The notes beneath the pieces are model-generated. The model was not told where the DNA came from. It saw only the letters and a list, made by a program, of their open reading frames with translations, and ran no database searches. Positions 1 to 12,310 of a stretch of DNA of 64,000 nucleotides are shown here, piece after piece. The stretch's first letter is position 1. Each line of letters starts with the position of its first letter. The stretch comes from Rhizophagus irregularis. Taxonomy: Eukaryota; Glomeromycota; Glomeromycetes; Glomerales; Glomeraceae. Made by a program: the position numbers and the translations under genes. The stretch covers positions 2,418,001 through 2,482,000 of the forward strand of contig NC_089437.1 in NCBI RefSeq assembly GCF_026210795.1, given 5' to 3'.

Positions 1-348
1 AAATGAATCTCTCTTAAATTATTTCATATTCCAATTTTAATATACCTGATACTTATTTTTGATCTTCACGCTTTGAAGATCAGAAGTAATTTCGTAATAT
101 AGAAGAAAATGGATTAAAAAGATTTACTTGCTTTTTATGGAATCCCGAGTTTACCAATTTGGAAACCATTAACAAATTATTTCAATTTATTCGTTAGTCG
201 CATTTTTAATTTTTATGCCTACTAATATTTTATACTAACTTTTTAAAGCGTTTCATAATATTTTTAATAAAAAGATGATGCGCATTTTACTTAACGCGTT
301 ATTACTGATTAGTTTAAAAAAAAAAACGCGTCTAGACTCACTATAAAT
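1..348. other. Left-edge intergenic sequence
   Basis: AT-rich sequence with no supported gene. The only notable content is the pair of ACGCGT boxes close to the start of the next gene. Confidence 0.5.
294..331. promoter_or_regulatory. Two MCB (ACGCGT) boxes upstream of the first gene
   Basis: ACGCGT occurs at 294-299 and 326-331, 18-55 bases before the ATG at 349. In yeasts this hexamer is the MluI cell-cycle box bound by the MBF factor, which drives G1/S genes. The motif is seen directly; the cell-cycle role is inferred. Confidence 0.45.
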
Positions 349-1684
349 ATGTACGTTGTCGATCATCACTTTTTAACAAATTTTTTTACCCTTTTTAAAA
401 AAGATTACGATAAATACGGTAAACAATTAAATATGGAGTTAACTGAAAGAGAACTACTCGTTCAACAACTAAACTTTGATTGGAATAGTTCAAATAAAAA
501 TCCTCATTGTTTTCATGTTAATTCACAAGAAACATATCAGGTATTACAGTATGTTTCATGTTTCATGTTTTAAAGAAAAAAATTCGAAAACCCTCAAATT
601 TTTAAAATTTTTGTTTTAATAAAAAGCCATCGTACGATAAACAACGTCCTAGAACGATGGATGATCTCTTGACACAATCTAATTTTTTGTCAAATTACTT
701 GTCTCAACCGAATATTGTAGAATTACAGAACAAAGAGCGAGTTGATAAGAATATTTGCTCTTCATGTAATCATCAAAATAAACCTGTTAATGATTTCAAT
801 TTGTCCAAATTATTCGATTGCGTTTTAGCTCCTAGTATTGTTGATTATAATAAATTATTGACAAGAATCGATAATATTCTTAATCATTTTACGACATTAC
901 ATAATCAACATCATGATTATATAATGAATATTAAAGAAGAATTAAATACTTTCCGAGAAACTATGACCAATCAAATTAATATGCATGAGAAAGCTTTGGA
1001 AAAACGTGTCGAAGAGATACTTGCGCGTTCATGTAAATAATAAATTATATAATGATTTTTTACTAATCATTTTTATTCAACTAATTAAAATTTATTTAGT
1101 GGAAGCAAATAGAGAAAAATATCAAAATTTCATTAAGGATGAAATCTCTAAACAATCATCATTTATTTTATCTCAAATAAATGAATCTTTTAACACTCTT
1201 GTTGATCGAATTCCACAGGATAAATATATACAAATTAATTCTTTGAATCAATTATTTTCTAATGAAATTACAAAAGAAACATCTGAACATCGTTATTCAT
1301 TTGAGCATGTATATGACCCATCTCAAGTAAGATGTTAATTGCATTTTTATTTTGTTTTATTAACCAAATAAAATTATTAATATTATTAATATTCACGAAA
1401 ATGTGAAGAATGTAATAAACATGGAGGATGTGATCATTCATTCTGGCAATATGGATGGTTCTGATTTGACATCATATTCTACAGATATGCAAGAAAAAGA
1501 AATCGTACCTACAAGTTCAACAAATTCGATAATTGATGTCGTCAAATCAGAGTGTAAGAGTATTTTTAATTCAATTTTCGTGTTTCTCTAAACTTGGTAA
1601 TCAATACAATTTATAGTTGCAGATAATTCGGCACGTCATGTTGCACAATTAAATAAGATGTCTCTCGAAAATATTATTCTTTGA
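349..1684 (+). CDS. Orphan coiled-coil protein, 5 exons
   Basis: I do not recognise this gene. Joining 349-548, 653-1032, 1100-1326, 1409-1553 and 1617-1684 at GT-AG junctions gives one 339-residue frame with every phase matching and a TGA at 1682-1684. The last acceptor could be 6 bases later without changing frame. The middle (about residues 115-260) is rich in Leu, Ile, Glu, Lys and Asn with heptad-like spacing, suggesting coiled coil. Residues about 99-105 hold a CSSC pair followed by HQNK, too little to call a zinc site. No signal peptide or membrane segment is evident. The two ACGCGT boxes just upstream suggest expression in G1/S. It may be lineage-specific. Confidence 0.7.
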
Positions 1685-3061
1685 CTATAACACAAAGTAT
1701 AAACAAATATAGTATGTTATATTTAATGTTTCAACAACGTATTATCAAATCCAATCAATTTCATTAAATATTATAATTGATTCTGCTATTATTAAATTGA
1801 TTAAATTGTATTGATCAATCAAATTATTATATCTTTTAAAACGAAAAACAATTACCTTATGTAGAATTAAATTATTTGCAGAAGATATTTTTAAAGAAAT
1901 GTTTATTCTTTATATTATTGTAAGAAATTTTTTAATTTGAATTTAAGTATTTTACGTTGTTAAACGAAAAAGAAAAGAAAACTTCTGCAACTAAATTAAC
2001 TCTTCTCGCAGATCAAATGGATCAAAACTTTATAATTTAAAACAAAACATTATTACCCCTGCATTGTCCTAATTTATTTATTCATGTTCGTACAATCGGT
2101 CTTGCCATAAACCGAATTTTTATTTTAACGAATAATTATTTTGATACAACGAATGGATTTTCAGTATGGTACATAAATCTTTTTCCAAAATTTATTAATT
2201 AAATATTATTGTACACCAAATTCCGAATTATAAAATTATAAAATTGCATATATATTAATTTTTGTTATACTGTAAGATAATTATTGAGTATTCTTCGAAT
2301 AAATAATAATTCAGGTCCGCCCCAAAAAAATTGAAATAATTGTATATCAAATAATAAAAAATATTATACCGAATATTTTGATTTTTCCCATGACCCGATT
2401 ATAGTCTATATAGTGAAAGAGTTGACTATATAATTAAAAGCCGAATATATATATACTTTTATTATCGTAAAAGAAATAATATATTACTTGTATTATATGA
2501 ATTAATTATATTAACAATTAGGGGTTTTTGTTTATTTTATTTTATTTTTTTTTAATCCGAAGGTTGATCAATAACCAAAATTTGGCCAAATTCGTCTTTG
2601 ATGCCAGAAAACTAGGTCAAAATTATACTCTAAAGATTGCTGTACAGTAACAATGTGTAAAAAAAAAAATAAAAATTGACAATAATATTAATTATACTTT
2701 TTATATTTTAATTTTTCTAATTAGGATAAGAAATTCAAATAATGTTATCAATTTTAATCAAAAAAATAAATAATGAAATAAAAAAATGATATTATATAAG
2801 TTTGTTTATAACTACCGGATATATTATTATTTATTTGTAACTTTATATTAATATTATAGTTTTTCACCTTACAATTACAAGTTTTTACAATATTTATTTT
2901 ATTATAAATTCAATGGATAAAGGATTAAATCCTTTCAGAAATAAAATACTTATATAAACATATGTCAACAATAAATAATAATGAATTTCAAAAAAAATTA
3001 TAAAAAAAGGGTAACCAAATTTGTCTCATATACAGTCACAGTATTTCCAGTATTTCCCATA
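1685..3061. other. AT-rich intergenic region
   Basis: Long A/T runs and short palindromic stretches lie between the coiled-coil gene and the convergent reductase gene. No frame with splice or domain support was found. Confidence 0.5.
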
Positions 3062-4141
3062 TTAAAATTTATGCACTTGATTTTGAGTATATCCAAGTTC
3101 TTTCAATATACCTTCAACGGGTCCTTGAGACCTATCACGTGCTTTTGGTCCACTAATATGACGCATCATCCTATAATAAAATCAAATTTTTTTACGAATA
3201 AGAACATATAATAATAATAATAATAAATTTATTAACGGAAAAAAATATGTCATACCCTCCTGGACCACAAACTAATACAAGAACATCATCACTTGGAGCA
3301 GGGATATTTTCTTTTACCATTTTCTGACTTACAAATCCAGTACCTTGCGTCCAATTTTCTTTTGGTGGATTATCAAGTGTATAATAAATTTTAAACTGTT
3401 CGGGATTTTCTTTCGATAATTGTTCCAACTCTTCATGAAGAAGAATATCTTCTTTTGCTATATTCGCATAAACTAAATATATTTTTGTTTTATCTTCTGG
3501 ATTTCGAAGTATACAATCGATTAATTGATGCCTACGTTTTTTTTAAAAGTGTAAACAATTAGAATGTTGTCTAATAAAGAATCCAAGATTTTAAATACAT
3601 ACATTGGAGTTATCCCTGTTCCACCACAAATCTATGTTAAAAAAAAAAATTATTTAGTTTATCAAAGTAAAGTGATGAAAAAAAAGTATGTATATAAATA
3701 TACCATTCCAATGTGTTTTTTCATATTCGCTTTATAAGGTAAAGTAACAATAGGACCTTTAACGTCAATCTTATCACCAACTTTCAAACTATGAACCAAT
3801 TTAGACATATGTCCATTATCATATCTTTTTATCATTAAATCAATATGGTTTAATTCATCAACAAGACTAATTGGTGTATATGGTCTCATTATTTGTGAGG
3901 AATCATCTTTAAGAAGCACACAAGAAGCAATTGGAGATGGTTCTTTTAATGGTTTTGGAAATTTTAATCGAAATATACTTGTATTATGATTGTATGGTGT
4001 TATCTTACTAACAGTTAAAGGAGTATATTTTTCTCGTGTTAATGTTGATAATGAATTTTTTTTTGAATATTCAAGAGAAGTTTTGTAGAGTGCAAATCCA
4101 CCCACTCCAACTATTCCTGTTATAACAACTTTTTTAAGCAT
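3062..4141 (-). CDS. MCR1: NADH-cytochrome b5 reductase, mitochondrial type
   Basis: FAD enzyme that moves electrons from NADH to cytochrome b5 (and, in yeast mitochondria, related acceptors). Four exons on the minus strand (4141-3704, 3631-3603, 3531-3256, 3170-3062) join in phase to 283 residues, the usual family length. Residues about 6-20 are an uncharged stretch after MLKK, fitting an N-terminal membrane anchor. The FAD motif RPYTPIS lies near residue 85. The nucleotide-binding motif ICGGTGITPM is built across the junction of exons 1, 2 and 3. CGPG near residue 248 is the NADH-binding turn, and the protein ends in the normal short tail. The second exon is only 29 bases long. It is head-to-head with the coiled-coil gene at 4346, with 204 bases between the starts. 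MCR1 versus CBR1 is chosen from the hydrophobic N-terminus. Confidence 0.9.
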
Positions 4142-4345
4142 GTTTGAATTATTAACTCTTCTTAACGATTAAAAAAAGAACTTTCGAACTTTTTAATCAT
4201 ACTAATCATTTCATATGATTTTTAAGCTTATCCTTGTTACACCAGATTGATATGTCGTTTTCACGTTTAAATTCTAACTTTTTTCCGTAAATCCGTAAAA
4301 AAAAAAAAATTCGAAATTCGAATCTGATTAACTCGATTCTCTACT

Positions 4346-5661
4346 ATGGAACCCGATTTGTACTTGGAAAAAAGGACTACACTTGCTAGTCTTAATAGTT
4401 CATTCCAACAAAAATTTATATCGCGTAATTACTCCTTTTTATTTGCGTATCTTGAATACCTTTTTTAATAATTTATTATATAGACGAATATATTCTACTG
4501 AACTTTTTAGAATTATTACTTTTTTGACACTTATTCTTTTCACAGGTCCTTCAACACAAAATAATGAATTGAATCTTCCTCAACAAAAAAATGAATCGAG
4601 TTCTCAGGAAGATTTGAAATGTCATGATCGTATATATTTGATGCAACAAAAATCAGAGCAATATCGAAATGAAATATCAAGGTTAAATGAATTGTTAACC
4701 ATTTTTGAGTGATCTGATTCAAATAAATTTATCGTGATTTAAGTTAGATTGAAAAAGGCAATCGATGTTCGGAAATCTACTTTATTATATAATGAACATA
4801 TCACGAAAAGAAATAATGCTCTTGAAGAAAATTTATTGTTCGTAATAAATCTTATTTAAATTATTAAATTATTTTAAATAATATATTGATCTTATTTAAT
4901 TGAAATTTATATTTATCAATTATTAGAAATGTATATGAGATTATAACAGAAAGTATTACTCATTCATTTGGTTCAATACGTGAAATCTATAATTTATTAC
5001 GACGCGTGATTGATGATGATGATAAAGCTCTTGATAAAGCAAATGATGAAGGTAAATTTATGCGTTATTTTTACATAAGCATAAGAAATTTGATTTATTT
5101 AACATATGATATTAAATACTATAGCAAATAAAGCGATACAAGAAATCCATGGACTTTGTAAAAAGATAGATGATTTAAAACAACAAAATGGATTTCCTTG
5201 GAGAATATTAGATAATACGCGTAATCAAGGTAAAAATTAATAGTGGTTCCAAATTTTCAAAAATCACTAATGATATTAGATGAGCGCGGTACATTAGGTA
5301 AGGATGAAGACGTTATGGATGTAGATGTAAGGTACGGATGACGATTTGATTTAAATTTATTTAATTTATATTGATTTTATTGATTAATTTTACAAATTCT
5401 TTTTTTTTTAAAGTAACGATAAAGACATGATCGCAAATATAGATCTGAAATCTTTGTTAGAACAATACGATAAAACAGAATCTCTCGTTGATGAATTATC
5501 GAATGACCTTGAACAATTGGAAAAGTATTTAAATAATTTCTTAAATTAATTTTTTTTTTATTATTATTTATTAAAATATATCATTTTCTTCATTTAGTTC
5601 TAAAGATGAAATGATTTTATGGAAATTTTCTCACGCGAAAAATTCTTCAAATTCACTATAA
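4346..5661 (+). CDS. Orphan coiled-coil protein, 8 exons
   Basis: Not recognised. Exons 4346-4424, 4546-4693, 4748-4837, 4927-5051, 5125-5229, 5280-5331, 5414-5524 and 5598-5661 join in phase to 257 residues and a TAA stop. The product is polar and mostly helical looking. It has Glu/Lys/Leu-rich stretches around residues 45-110 and 205-235, consistent with coiled coils, and an acidic DEDVMDVDV segment between them. No enzyme motif, signal peptide or membrane helix is visible. The size and pattern resemble small kinetochore or cytoskeletal adaptor proteins, but I cannot name a family. It shares a 204-bp divergent promoter region with the b5 reductase gene. Confidence 0.65.
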
Positions 5662-5933
5662 TCTTGTTCTTGTCATTATAAAATTCATCAACGATATTAT
5701 TTGAACTCATACCAATATCCAATGTAACTAATGAGACGTAGATAATATATAATTAATACCTATCTGTATTCAATATTCTGTAAAAGAGTATTTATTGTGT
5801 TTATTTATAATTATAATAATATTATATTTTTATTTATTTTTTTGTTTTTTTATGTTGTAAATTATTTAATAATTAATAAATATTTTACATATACTATATA
5901 TAATTACAATTAAGTCAAAGTAAAATAGATTTT

Positions 5934-7346
5934 TTATTCTTGTTTTTCCTCTAATGGTTGACTCTCTTGTTGATGTTCTTCACTGGCTGTCATGCGATGC
6001 CAAACATATTCTTGAGCAATTGTTTTAACAGCTAATTTTATCGCTTGAACCATTTTTAACTCAACCCATTCATTTTCTTCATGGGGAATATCTAACCAAC
6101 TAACAGGTAATGCTTGTGAGACAGTCTTAAAGGTTAGTTTATGAGTTGGATCAGTGAGAACAATAACGTAAAATAGATATTTTTCAGAATCCGTTGATGT
6201 TTCGCTATTTGTTGGTAAAGAGCAAGGATTTGCTTTTGTGGGTTGAATTGCCATGAAAACGGGACTAGTTGTTGTTGGAATATCTCTTAGTAACTCTTGT
6301 TGATCTTGTTCTTTTATTTTTTCATTTATTGAAGGGGGTGGTTTATAATGTTTCTTGATCATTTGTTCAATATTAGCCTAAAAATGGTTAATTCTTATTA
6401 ATCAATTATCATATAATCAGATAAGATATAAAAACCTTTTAATTACCTTTGCAATTCCACCAGCTTCAATAAAACCTTCACAAACATTTAATTCTCTGTG
6501 CACTTCATCTTCCGAATCATAACTTTTTGATTCATTGCCTTTTCTTACTACAATATCTCCACCCTCAACCTGTTCCATTATTTTCATAAATGCTCTATAC
6601 ACAAGGGATTCTAGTCCAACATATCCTACCATATCATGTGTTAACCATACTTCCACTATCTCATATTGTGAAATCGGAGGTACTACAGCATTGACTACAG
6701 TTGTAAGAGTACTTAATCCTAGATTTCTTAGATCAGTTCCTTTAAAATAATAATAAAGAATGTTAAATTATAATTCTAATAATAAAGATTATAAATAACC
6801 AACAAATCATTAAATGAAATGATTGAAAATGAATAATGAACATAATGAACCTATTTTTCCAATTGCTTCCTTATTTAGAATTCCGCGAAACTTTTCTTCA
6901 AATTTCTTAGTTCCTTCATTTGTACGTACATTTTCAACTGTAGCTAATGCTTCTTTAACAGAAGAATCAACAACAGTACTTGCTGTCTTATAAGCTGTAG
7001 AAGCTGATGCTAATAAACCTCCCCAAGACCAAGCTCCTTCTTGTTTTTGTTCTTGAGTTTCACTTGATATTTGTTGTTGGTTTTGTTTTTGTTGTTGTGG
7101 AGGTGGTTGTGGTGGCTGTTCCGGTTGTTCTGCCAAACTACTTTGATTATCTCCTCCTTTAGTCGAACTATTATTTTGAGCGTTTGCAAACTGGTCAAGA
7201 AAATCAAGAACTGATTGAGTATCAGCAGGTGGTTGTCCTCCTGTTTCTTGATTAGTAGCAGTTGTTTGAGAATAGTTATCTAATGTTTCAAGAAACTGAA
7301 GGACGTCTTCACCAGCATTTGAGGTTGGTGGTTTTGTTTCAGTCAT
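5934..7346 (-). CDS. MTC1: MTC1-like protein (maintenance of telomere capping 1 family)
   Basis: Three exons (7346-6851, 6739-6447, 6377-5934) join in phase to 410 residues. The N-terminus has two short acidic/aliphatic segments (VLQFLETL and VLDFLDQF), then a Gln/Pro-rich linker, then the conserved GAWSWGGLLASAST segment near residue 112. The second half carries VWLTHDMVGY and a long mixed alpha/beta region ending in a Glu/Gln-rich tail. This order matches the fungal Mtc1/DUF5427 family as I know it. In budding yeast Mtc1 is a cytoplasmic or COPI-vesicle protein whose mutation enhances cdc13-1 telomere capping defects; its biochemical role is unknown. Divergent from BRO1 with 222 bases between starts. 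Family placement is from recall of motif order. Confidence 0.75.
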
Positions 7347-7434
7347 TGTATGTACTTTTTTTAAATTTTTCTTGACGGGTAATGAAGAGAATTGTGTTCA
7401 CCTGATCTACCTGATTTAGCATTTATCAATGTTT

Positions 7435-7440
7435 CACGTG
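7435..7440. promoter_or_regulatory. CACGTG E-box in the MTC1/BRO1 divergent promoter
   Basis: A perfect CACGTG palindrome sits near the middle of the 222-bp gap between the two divergent ATGs. Fungal bHLH factors bind this hexamer. A use here is only inferred. Confidence 0.25.
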
Positions 7441-7568
7441 CTTGTCTCAATTTTAGTCATGTGGCTGGTAACCTTAATAAAGGTCTCGGTGCTAATGCAG
7501 TAGTTCACTGCGGTTCTCCACCTTTACAATTATTTAAACATATTTTAATTTAGATTAATAATCGAAAT

Positions 7569-10500
7569 ATGAACCAAAGTCCAACAATTCATGTTCCAAC
7601 AAAAAGGACAGACGAAGTTGATTGGGCAAGTCCTCTAAAAAGATATATTCAAACAACATATCAAGAGGATCCAGAAAAATATGCAGACGAGGCTAATTCA
7701 ATTCACCGTCTAAGACAAGATATGAGAGGTGCTGGTAAGGATCTAACTGGAAGAGATTTATTATATCGATATTATGGCCAGTTAGAGTTACTTGATTTAA
7801 GATTTCCTGTTGATGAAAATCATATTAGAGTTTCTTTCACGTGGTATTTAAATAATTTTCATTATAATGAAATTTAATTTTTTTTTTACAAACGAATTTT
7901 TTGATGGTTTATATTTTGGAATTATATGAAATTATTTTAGGTACGATGCTTTTACTCATAAATCTACTTCTCAGTTTTCACTTGCATATGAAAAAGCAAG
8001 CACAATTTTCAATATTGCTTCTGTCTTATCTGCAATTGCTGCTTCACAAAATCGATCCGAATCTGAAGGTTTAAAACGCGCTTTCAATTTTTTCCAAGCT
8101 TCAGCTGGAATGTATACTTATATAAATGATAACTTTTTGCACGCTCCTTCAACTGATTTAAGTCGTGATACTGTAAAATTACTTTCACAACTAATGCTTT
8201 CACAGGCTCAAGAATGTTTCTTAGAGCAAAGTTTAGTGAAAAATAAACCTGCTTTGATAGCTAAATTAGCCGCTCAGGCTGGTTGGTCTTACGGAAATAC
8301 TGTTGAAAATATGGGTGATCTTGTTAGTCGTAGCGTATTTGACAGGAGTTGGCTGACGATTTGTCAGGTACATCATAAAATATATCAAAATATTACAAAA
8401 CTGATTTTATATCAGAAATTGCAGTAACCCAAAATTATTTTGACTTTGATTCAGATAAAACAAAAATATCTTTCATCTATTGCACAATATCAAAAATCTT
8501 TGGCTTGTGAAGGGGAGAGTAAATATGGGGAATGTGTTGGTCGTCTCAACATTGCGGAGACATTGGCTAAAGAAGCAAATAAACTTTCCAACAGTTTTGT
8601 ATCATCCTTTTCACCAACTACAACTCAAACTCTCCCTCCAGATGCTGCAACTTCATTACAAGAACTTACAAAGTCAAATCTTGCATTGATTACGGAGAAA
8701 AAAACTTCTGCTACAAAGGATAATGATATTGTGTACCATGAAATTGTACCTCAAGAAAGTGTAATTCCGCCTATAGATAAGTTGAATGCAGTTAAACAAA
8801 TGCCAATACAAGAATTATATGGAAATAATGAAATTCAAAAAGTTATTGGACAAGATATTTTCCATCGACTTATTCCATTATCAGTTCATGAATCCGCATC
8901 ATTATATTCAGAAGAAAAGGCTAAAATAGTTCGTAGTGAAACTGAAAGATGTGATATTTCTAATAGCGAATTAGAAGCTGCTTTAGAATATATGAAATTA
9001 CCAAAAATTCTTGGAAAATTTAAGACTAGTAATAATGATGAATCTAGATATTTGAATGAATTGGCATCACCCAGTCTTGAAGTTAAACAGTGGGCTCAAA
9101 TGATAAAAACAGAAGAAGAACATAGTGGTACAATTTTAGAGTTACAAACAAATTTAAATGGTTTAAAAAATAGTGCGAAGGAAAGTTTAGATGAAATTTT
9201 TAAAACATTAGAAAATGATCATCGAGACTACGACACTATGAAGGTAAAAAATTTTTTGTATAATAATTCAATTCCCTTATTCCTAAAGTTTATTATAAAT
9301 AACAATATATTACTTAATAATTTAGACAAAATATGGTGATTTATGGACACAGGCTTCACCTATTGCTTCTTTTCGACAAGACTTTCTTACTCATAGTAGT
9401 ACACTTGAAAAAGCCGCAAATTCTGATCAACATCTGCTTCAAAGATATAATCAATATTTGAATGATATTGTGATTTTACAAAAAGGCGAAAATAGTGATG
9501 ATTTAGAACAAATATTTGCAGAAGCATTATCACTTTCTTTAAGTAATGATACATTTGTAGGAGGTAGGAGAGTGAGTAACGCGGAAAGTTTGTTAGATGT
9601 AGATACATCGAAACCTGAAGAAGATATTAATACTAAATTACATAAAGTCGAAGAATGTTTAAGTAATTTAAATAAAATTAAAAAAGAACGAATGGATACA
9701 TTAAATGATTTAAAAGATAAGGTTAAGAAAATTATCATCATCATTAATTATATTGATAAAAAGTTAATATGTATTTATAGTTATTATTTTTTTTTTATTA
9801 TATAGACACATCAAGATGATATATCCCATCTTTTAATCCTCAATAAGAAGTCACAAAATATTGAACCACAACTTTTTGCAACTGAGCTTGAAAAATTCTC
9901 TCCATATCGTAATCGTATTACCGCTAGTATACATCATCAACAAGTTTTATTACAAGATTTGACAACTAATTATAAAAGCTTAATGGAAAATGATGATGCA
10001 AAAAAATTACAAACAAAATGGGATTATGCTGAACAAGGAAAAAGAGTTGTTTGTGATCGGTTGAGAAAAGCAAAAGATGGTTACCTTGAGGTTAAAGATG
10101 GCTTGAGGTAAACTCTTGACTTATTAATCATGATATTTTTGTTTTGTTATTTATAATTAAGACTTTTATAATAATAATGATAAAAATTATAGGAAGGGAA
10201 TTCAATTTTATGCTGATTTGAATGATCTTATTGAAAATCTTTCCAAGAATTTACATCAAACTACAATAGCTCGTCAAAAAGAAAGTAGTGAATTATTACA
10301 GTCTATTCAAAATCAAGAACAGCAAAGAGTTAAAGATCAAATAAATAAACTAATATTACCAAATACGCCATCTTCTAATCAAGCAATAAATAGCTATGAT
10401 TCTATAGCTCAACTGACAGAAGGAACAAATAAATTGACAATCAATCCTGCTATCAATTACCTCAATAACACATCCCAAACTTATGTACCGAGTATATCAC

Positions 10501-11810
10501 CTATCAGAAAAGACTCGTACCCTACTGCTTCAGCACCTTATGTTCCTACAGCTCCTCCAAAACCATCTGCACCACCTGCTTTAGTAGGTCTGGGTTCTTC
10601 TAATAATTATTCAACCGGTTCTTCTCAAAGGTCAATATATATGGCAGACCCTTCCTCTCCAAAATCACAAGGCCCACCTATACCTCCTATACCTTCTGAA
10701 TATCAGTCGCAGCAGAATAATATGTATAATTCACATCAACCGGCATCAATCTCTCAATTACAGCAGCTCCCACAACAATCACCATCAATTTTACATACTC
10801 ACGGTCAGTATACAAGACCACCGCAACTACCGCCTCAACAACTATCGCAGCCACAACAACAATTACAACCACAACAACAGTTACAACAACCACCACAGTT
10901 ACAGCAACCACCACCACAACAGTTGCAACAACCACCACAGTTACAGCAACCACCACCACAACAGTTACAACAACCCCCACAGTTACAGCAACCACCACCA
11001 CAACAGTTACAACAACCCCCACCACAACAGTTACCACCACAACAACCACCGCAACAACAGCCATATCAACAACCACCGCAACAACTGCCATATCAACAAC
11101 CACCGCAACAACTGCCATATCAACAACCACAGCTATATCAACAACCACATCAACAACAGCTACATCAACAACCACAGCAACAACATCTACATCAACAACC
11201 ACCGCCGCAACTACATCATCATCTACCACCGCAACAGCTAACACCACAACAGCTACATCAGCTACCACAACAACAACCACAACAACCACAATCACAAGCT
11301 TCTCAATTTCAAACTTATCAACAACATGGTCAACAATCTTCTCAACAATCAAGACCGTCAAGCACATATGCTATACAAACACCACCTCAAACACCTCCAC
11401 AACCAGTGCAGCCTTCTTACTCATCAACGAACTTCCAATACTCTCAACAATCATCACAACCGACGACAAATTTGACATCGTTGCCTTTAACTCCACAGTC
11501 ACAACAAGTGCATACTCAATTTCGCCAACCATCATTTGATAATTATGCTAATCAGACAAATCAATACTATCCTAGTCAGCCATCATCAGGAAACCAATAT
11601 CTTCCACATCAGTTATCACAAGCCCAAACTCAAGGATTCAATAATCATCCTCAAGCTCAACAAGCAAATTATCATCCTCATACTTCAGCAACACAACAAA
11701 ATACTTACCAACAACATCCACAAGGGAATTTTCAACCTGCAACAAGTTATCCTGCTTATTCTTATAATCAACAAACTCAACAGCAAAGTAAATCATTGTT
11801 AGATGATTAA
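7569..11810 (+). CDS. BRO1: BRO1/ALIX-family ESCRT adaptor
   Basis: ESCRT-III-associated protein that helps sort ubiquitinated cargo into multivesicular endosomes and recruits deubiquitinase. Exons 7569-7843, 7941-8367, 8455-9243, 9326-9721, 9806-10107 and 10193-11810 join in phase to 1,268 residues. The BRO1 domain fills about residues 8-380: SFTWYDAF and the FNIASVLSAIA, AGMYTYI and AQECFLEQ helices are typical. A V-shaped helical arm follows to about residue 790 (KYGDLW, KGIQFYADL). The last 450 residues are very rich in Pro and Gln, with near-exact repeats of QQPPQLQQPP type. This tail is where family members carry SH3 and UBPY/Doa4-binding motifs. ALIX-like Rim20 is the main alternative, but the long P/Q tail fits BRO1 better. 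The tail is longer than in yeast. Confidence 0.9.
10810..11300 (+). repeat. Coding P/Q minisatellite in the BRO1 tail
   Basis: CAACCACCACAG-type units of roughly 30 bases recur in tandem, encoding alternating Pro and Gln blocks. The antisense strand is open across the region only because of this composition. Length variation between strains is likely. Confidence 0.8.
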
Positions 11811-12310
11811 ATATTATAATAGTAAAAGTATCGTGTTATGATAGTATAGAATATATATATATATACCTTGATATTATTTATTTATTTTTATTTGTGTACT
11901 ACAATATTTATGAGGAAAAAAATGATATCGCATAATTATCAATAAATTAATTTTTTTTCATAAAAATAAATATTTTTTTTATAAAGTGCTTAAAAAATTG
12001 GTAAAAATAATACAATGAAAGAGTACAATCAATTCTATTTTTTTAAAAAAAACATAAAAATAATCTATACACAAAAAAATAATACAAAATAAAATAAAAT
12101 AAAATAAATTGCTCATGTTATGAAAATTATATAAATAAAAAAATTTTTTTTTTTTTCTTAAAACAGATATTTAAGAATCCAGCTCTTTAAATAAGAATTT
12201 TTTTTTTAAAGAAAAAAAATCTATTATGCTATTTTAAGCAAATGCAAAAAAATATAAATATTAAGTATGCAAATTATCCTTGAAAATTTTTTCTGTAATG
12301 AAATTAATAG
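11811..12310. other. Convergent intergenic region
   Basis: AT-rich 3' sequence shared by BRO1 and the convergent disordered-protein gene. It contains several poly(A)/poly(T) runs likely to act in 3' end formation. No gene is seen. Confidence 0.5.

Noticed and set aside
2981-3211. Plus-strand frame over the end of the b5 reductase gene
   Set aside because: It overlaps the last reductase exon and intron on the opposite strand and has no family features.
4540-4722. Minus-strand frame in the coiled-coil gene
   Set aside because: Shadow of exon 2 of the plus-strand gene, whose exons join in phase.
10687-11367. Long antisense open frame of Val/Ala repeats opposite BRO1
   Set aside because: It is the complement of the CAA/CCA repeat; composition alone keeps it open and it has no domain.
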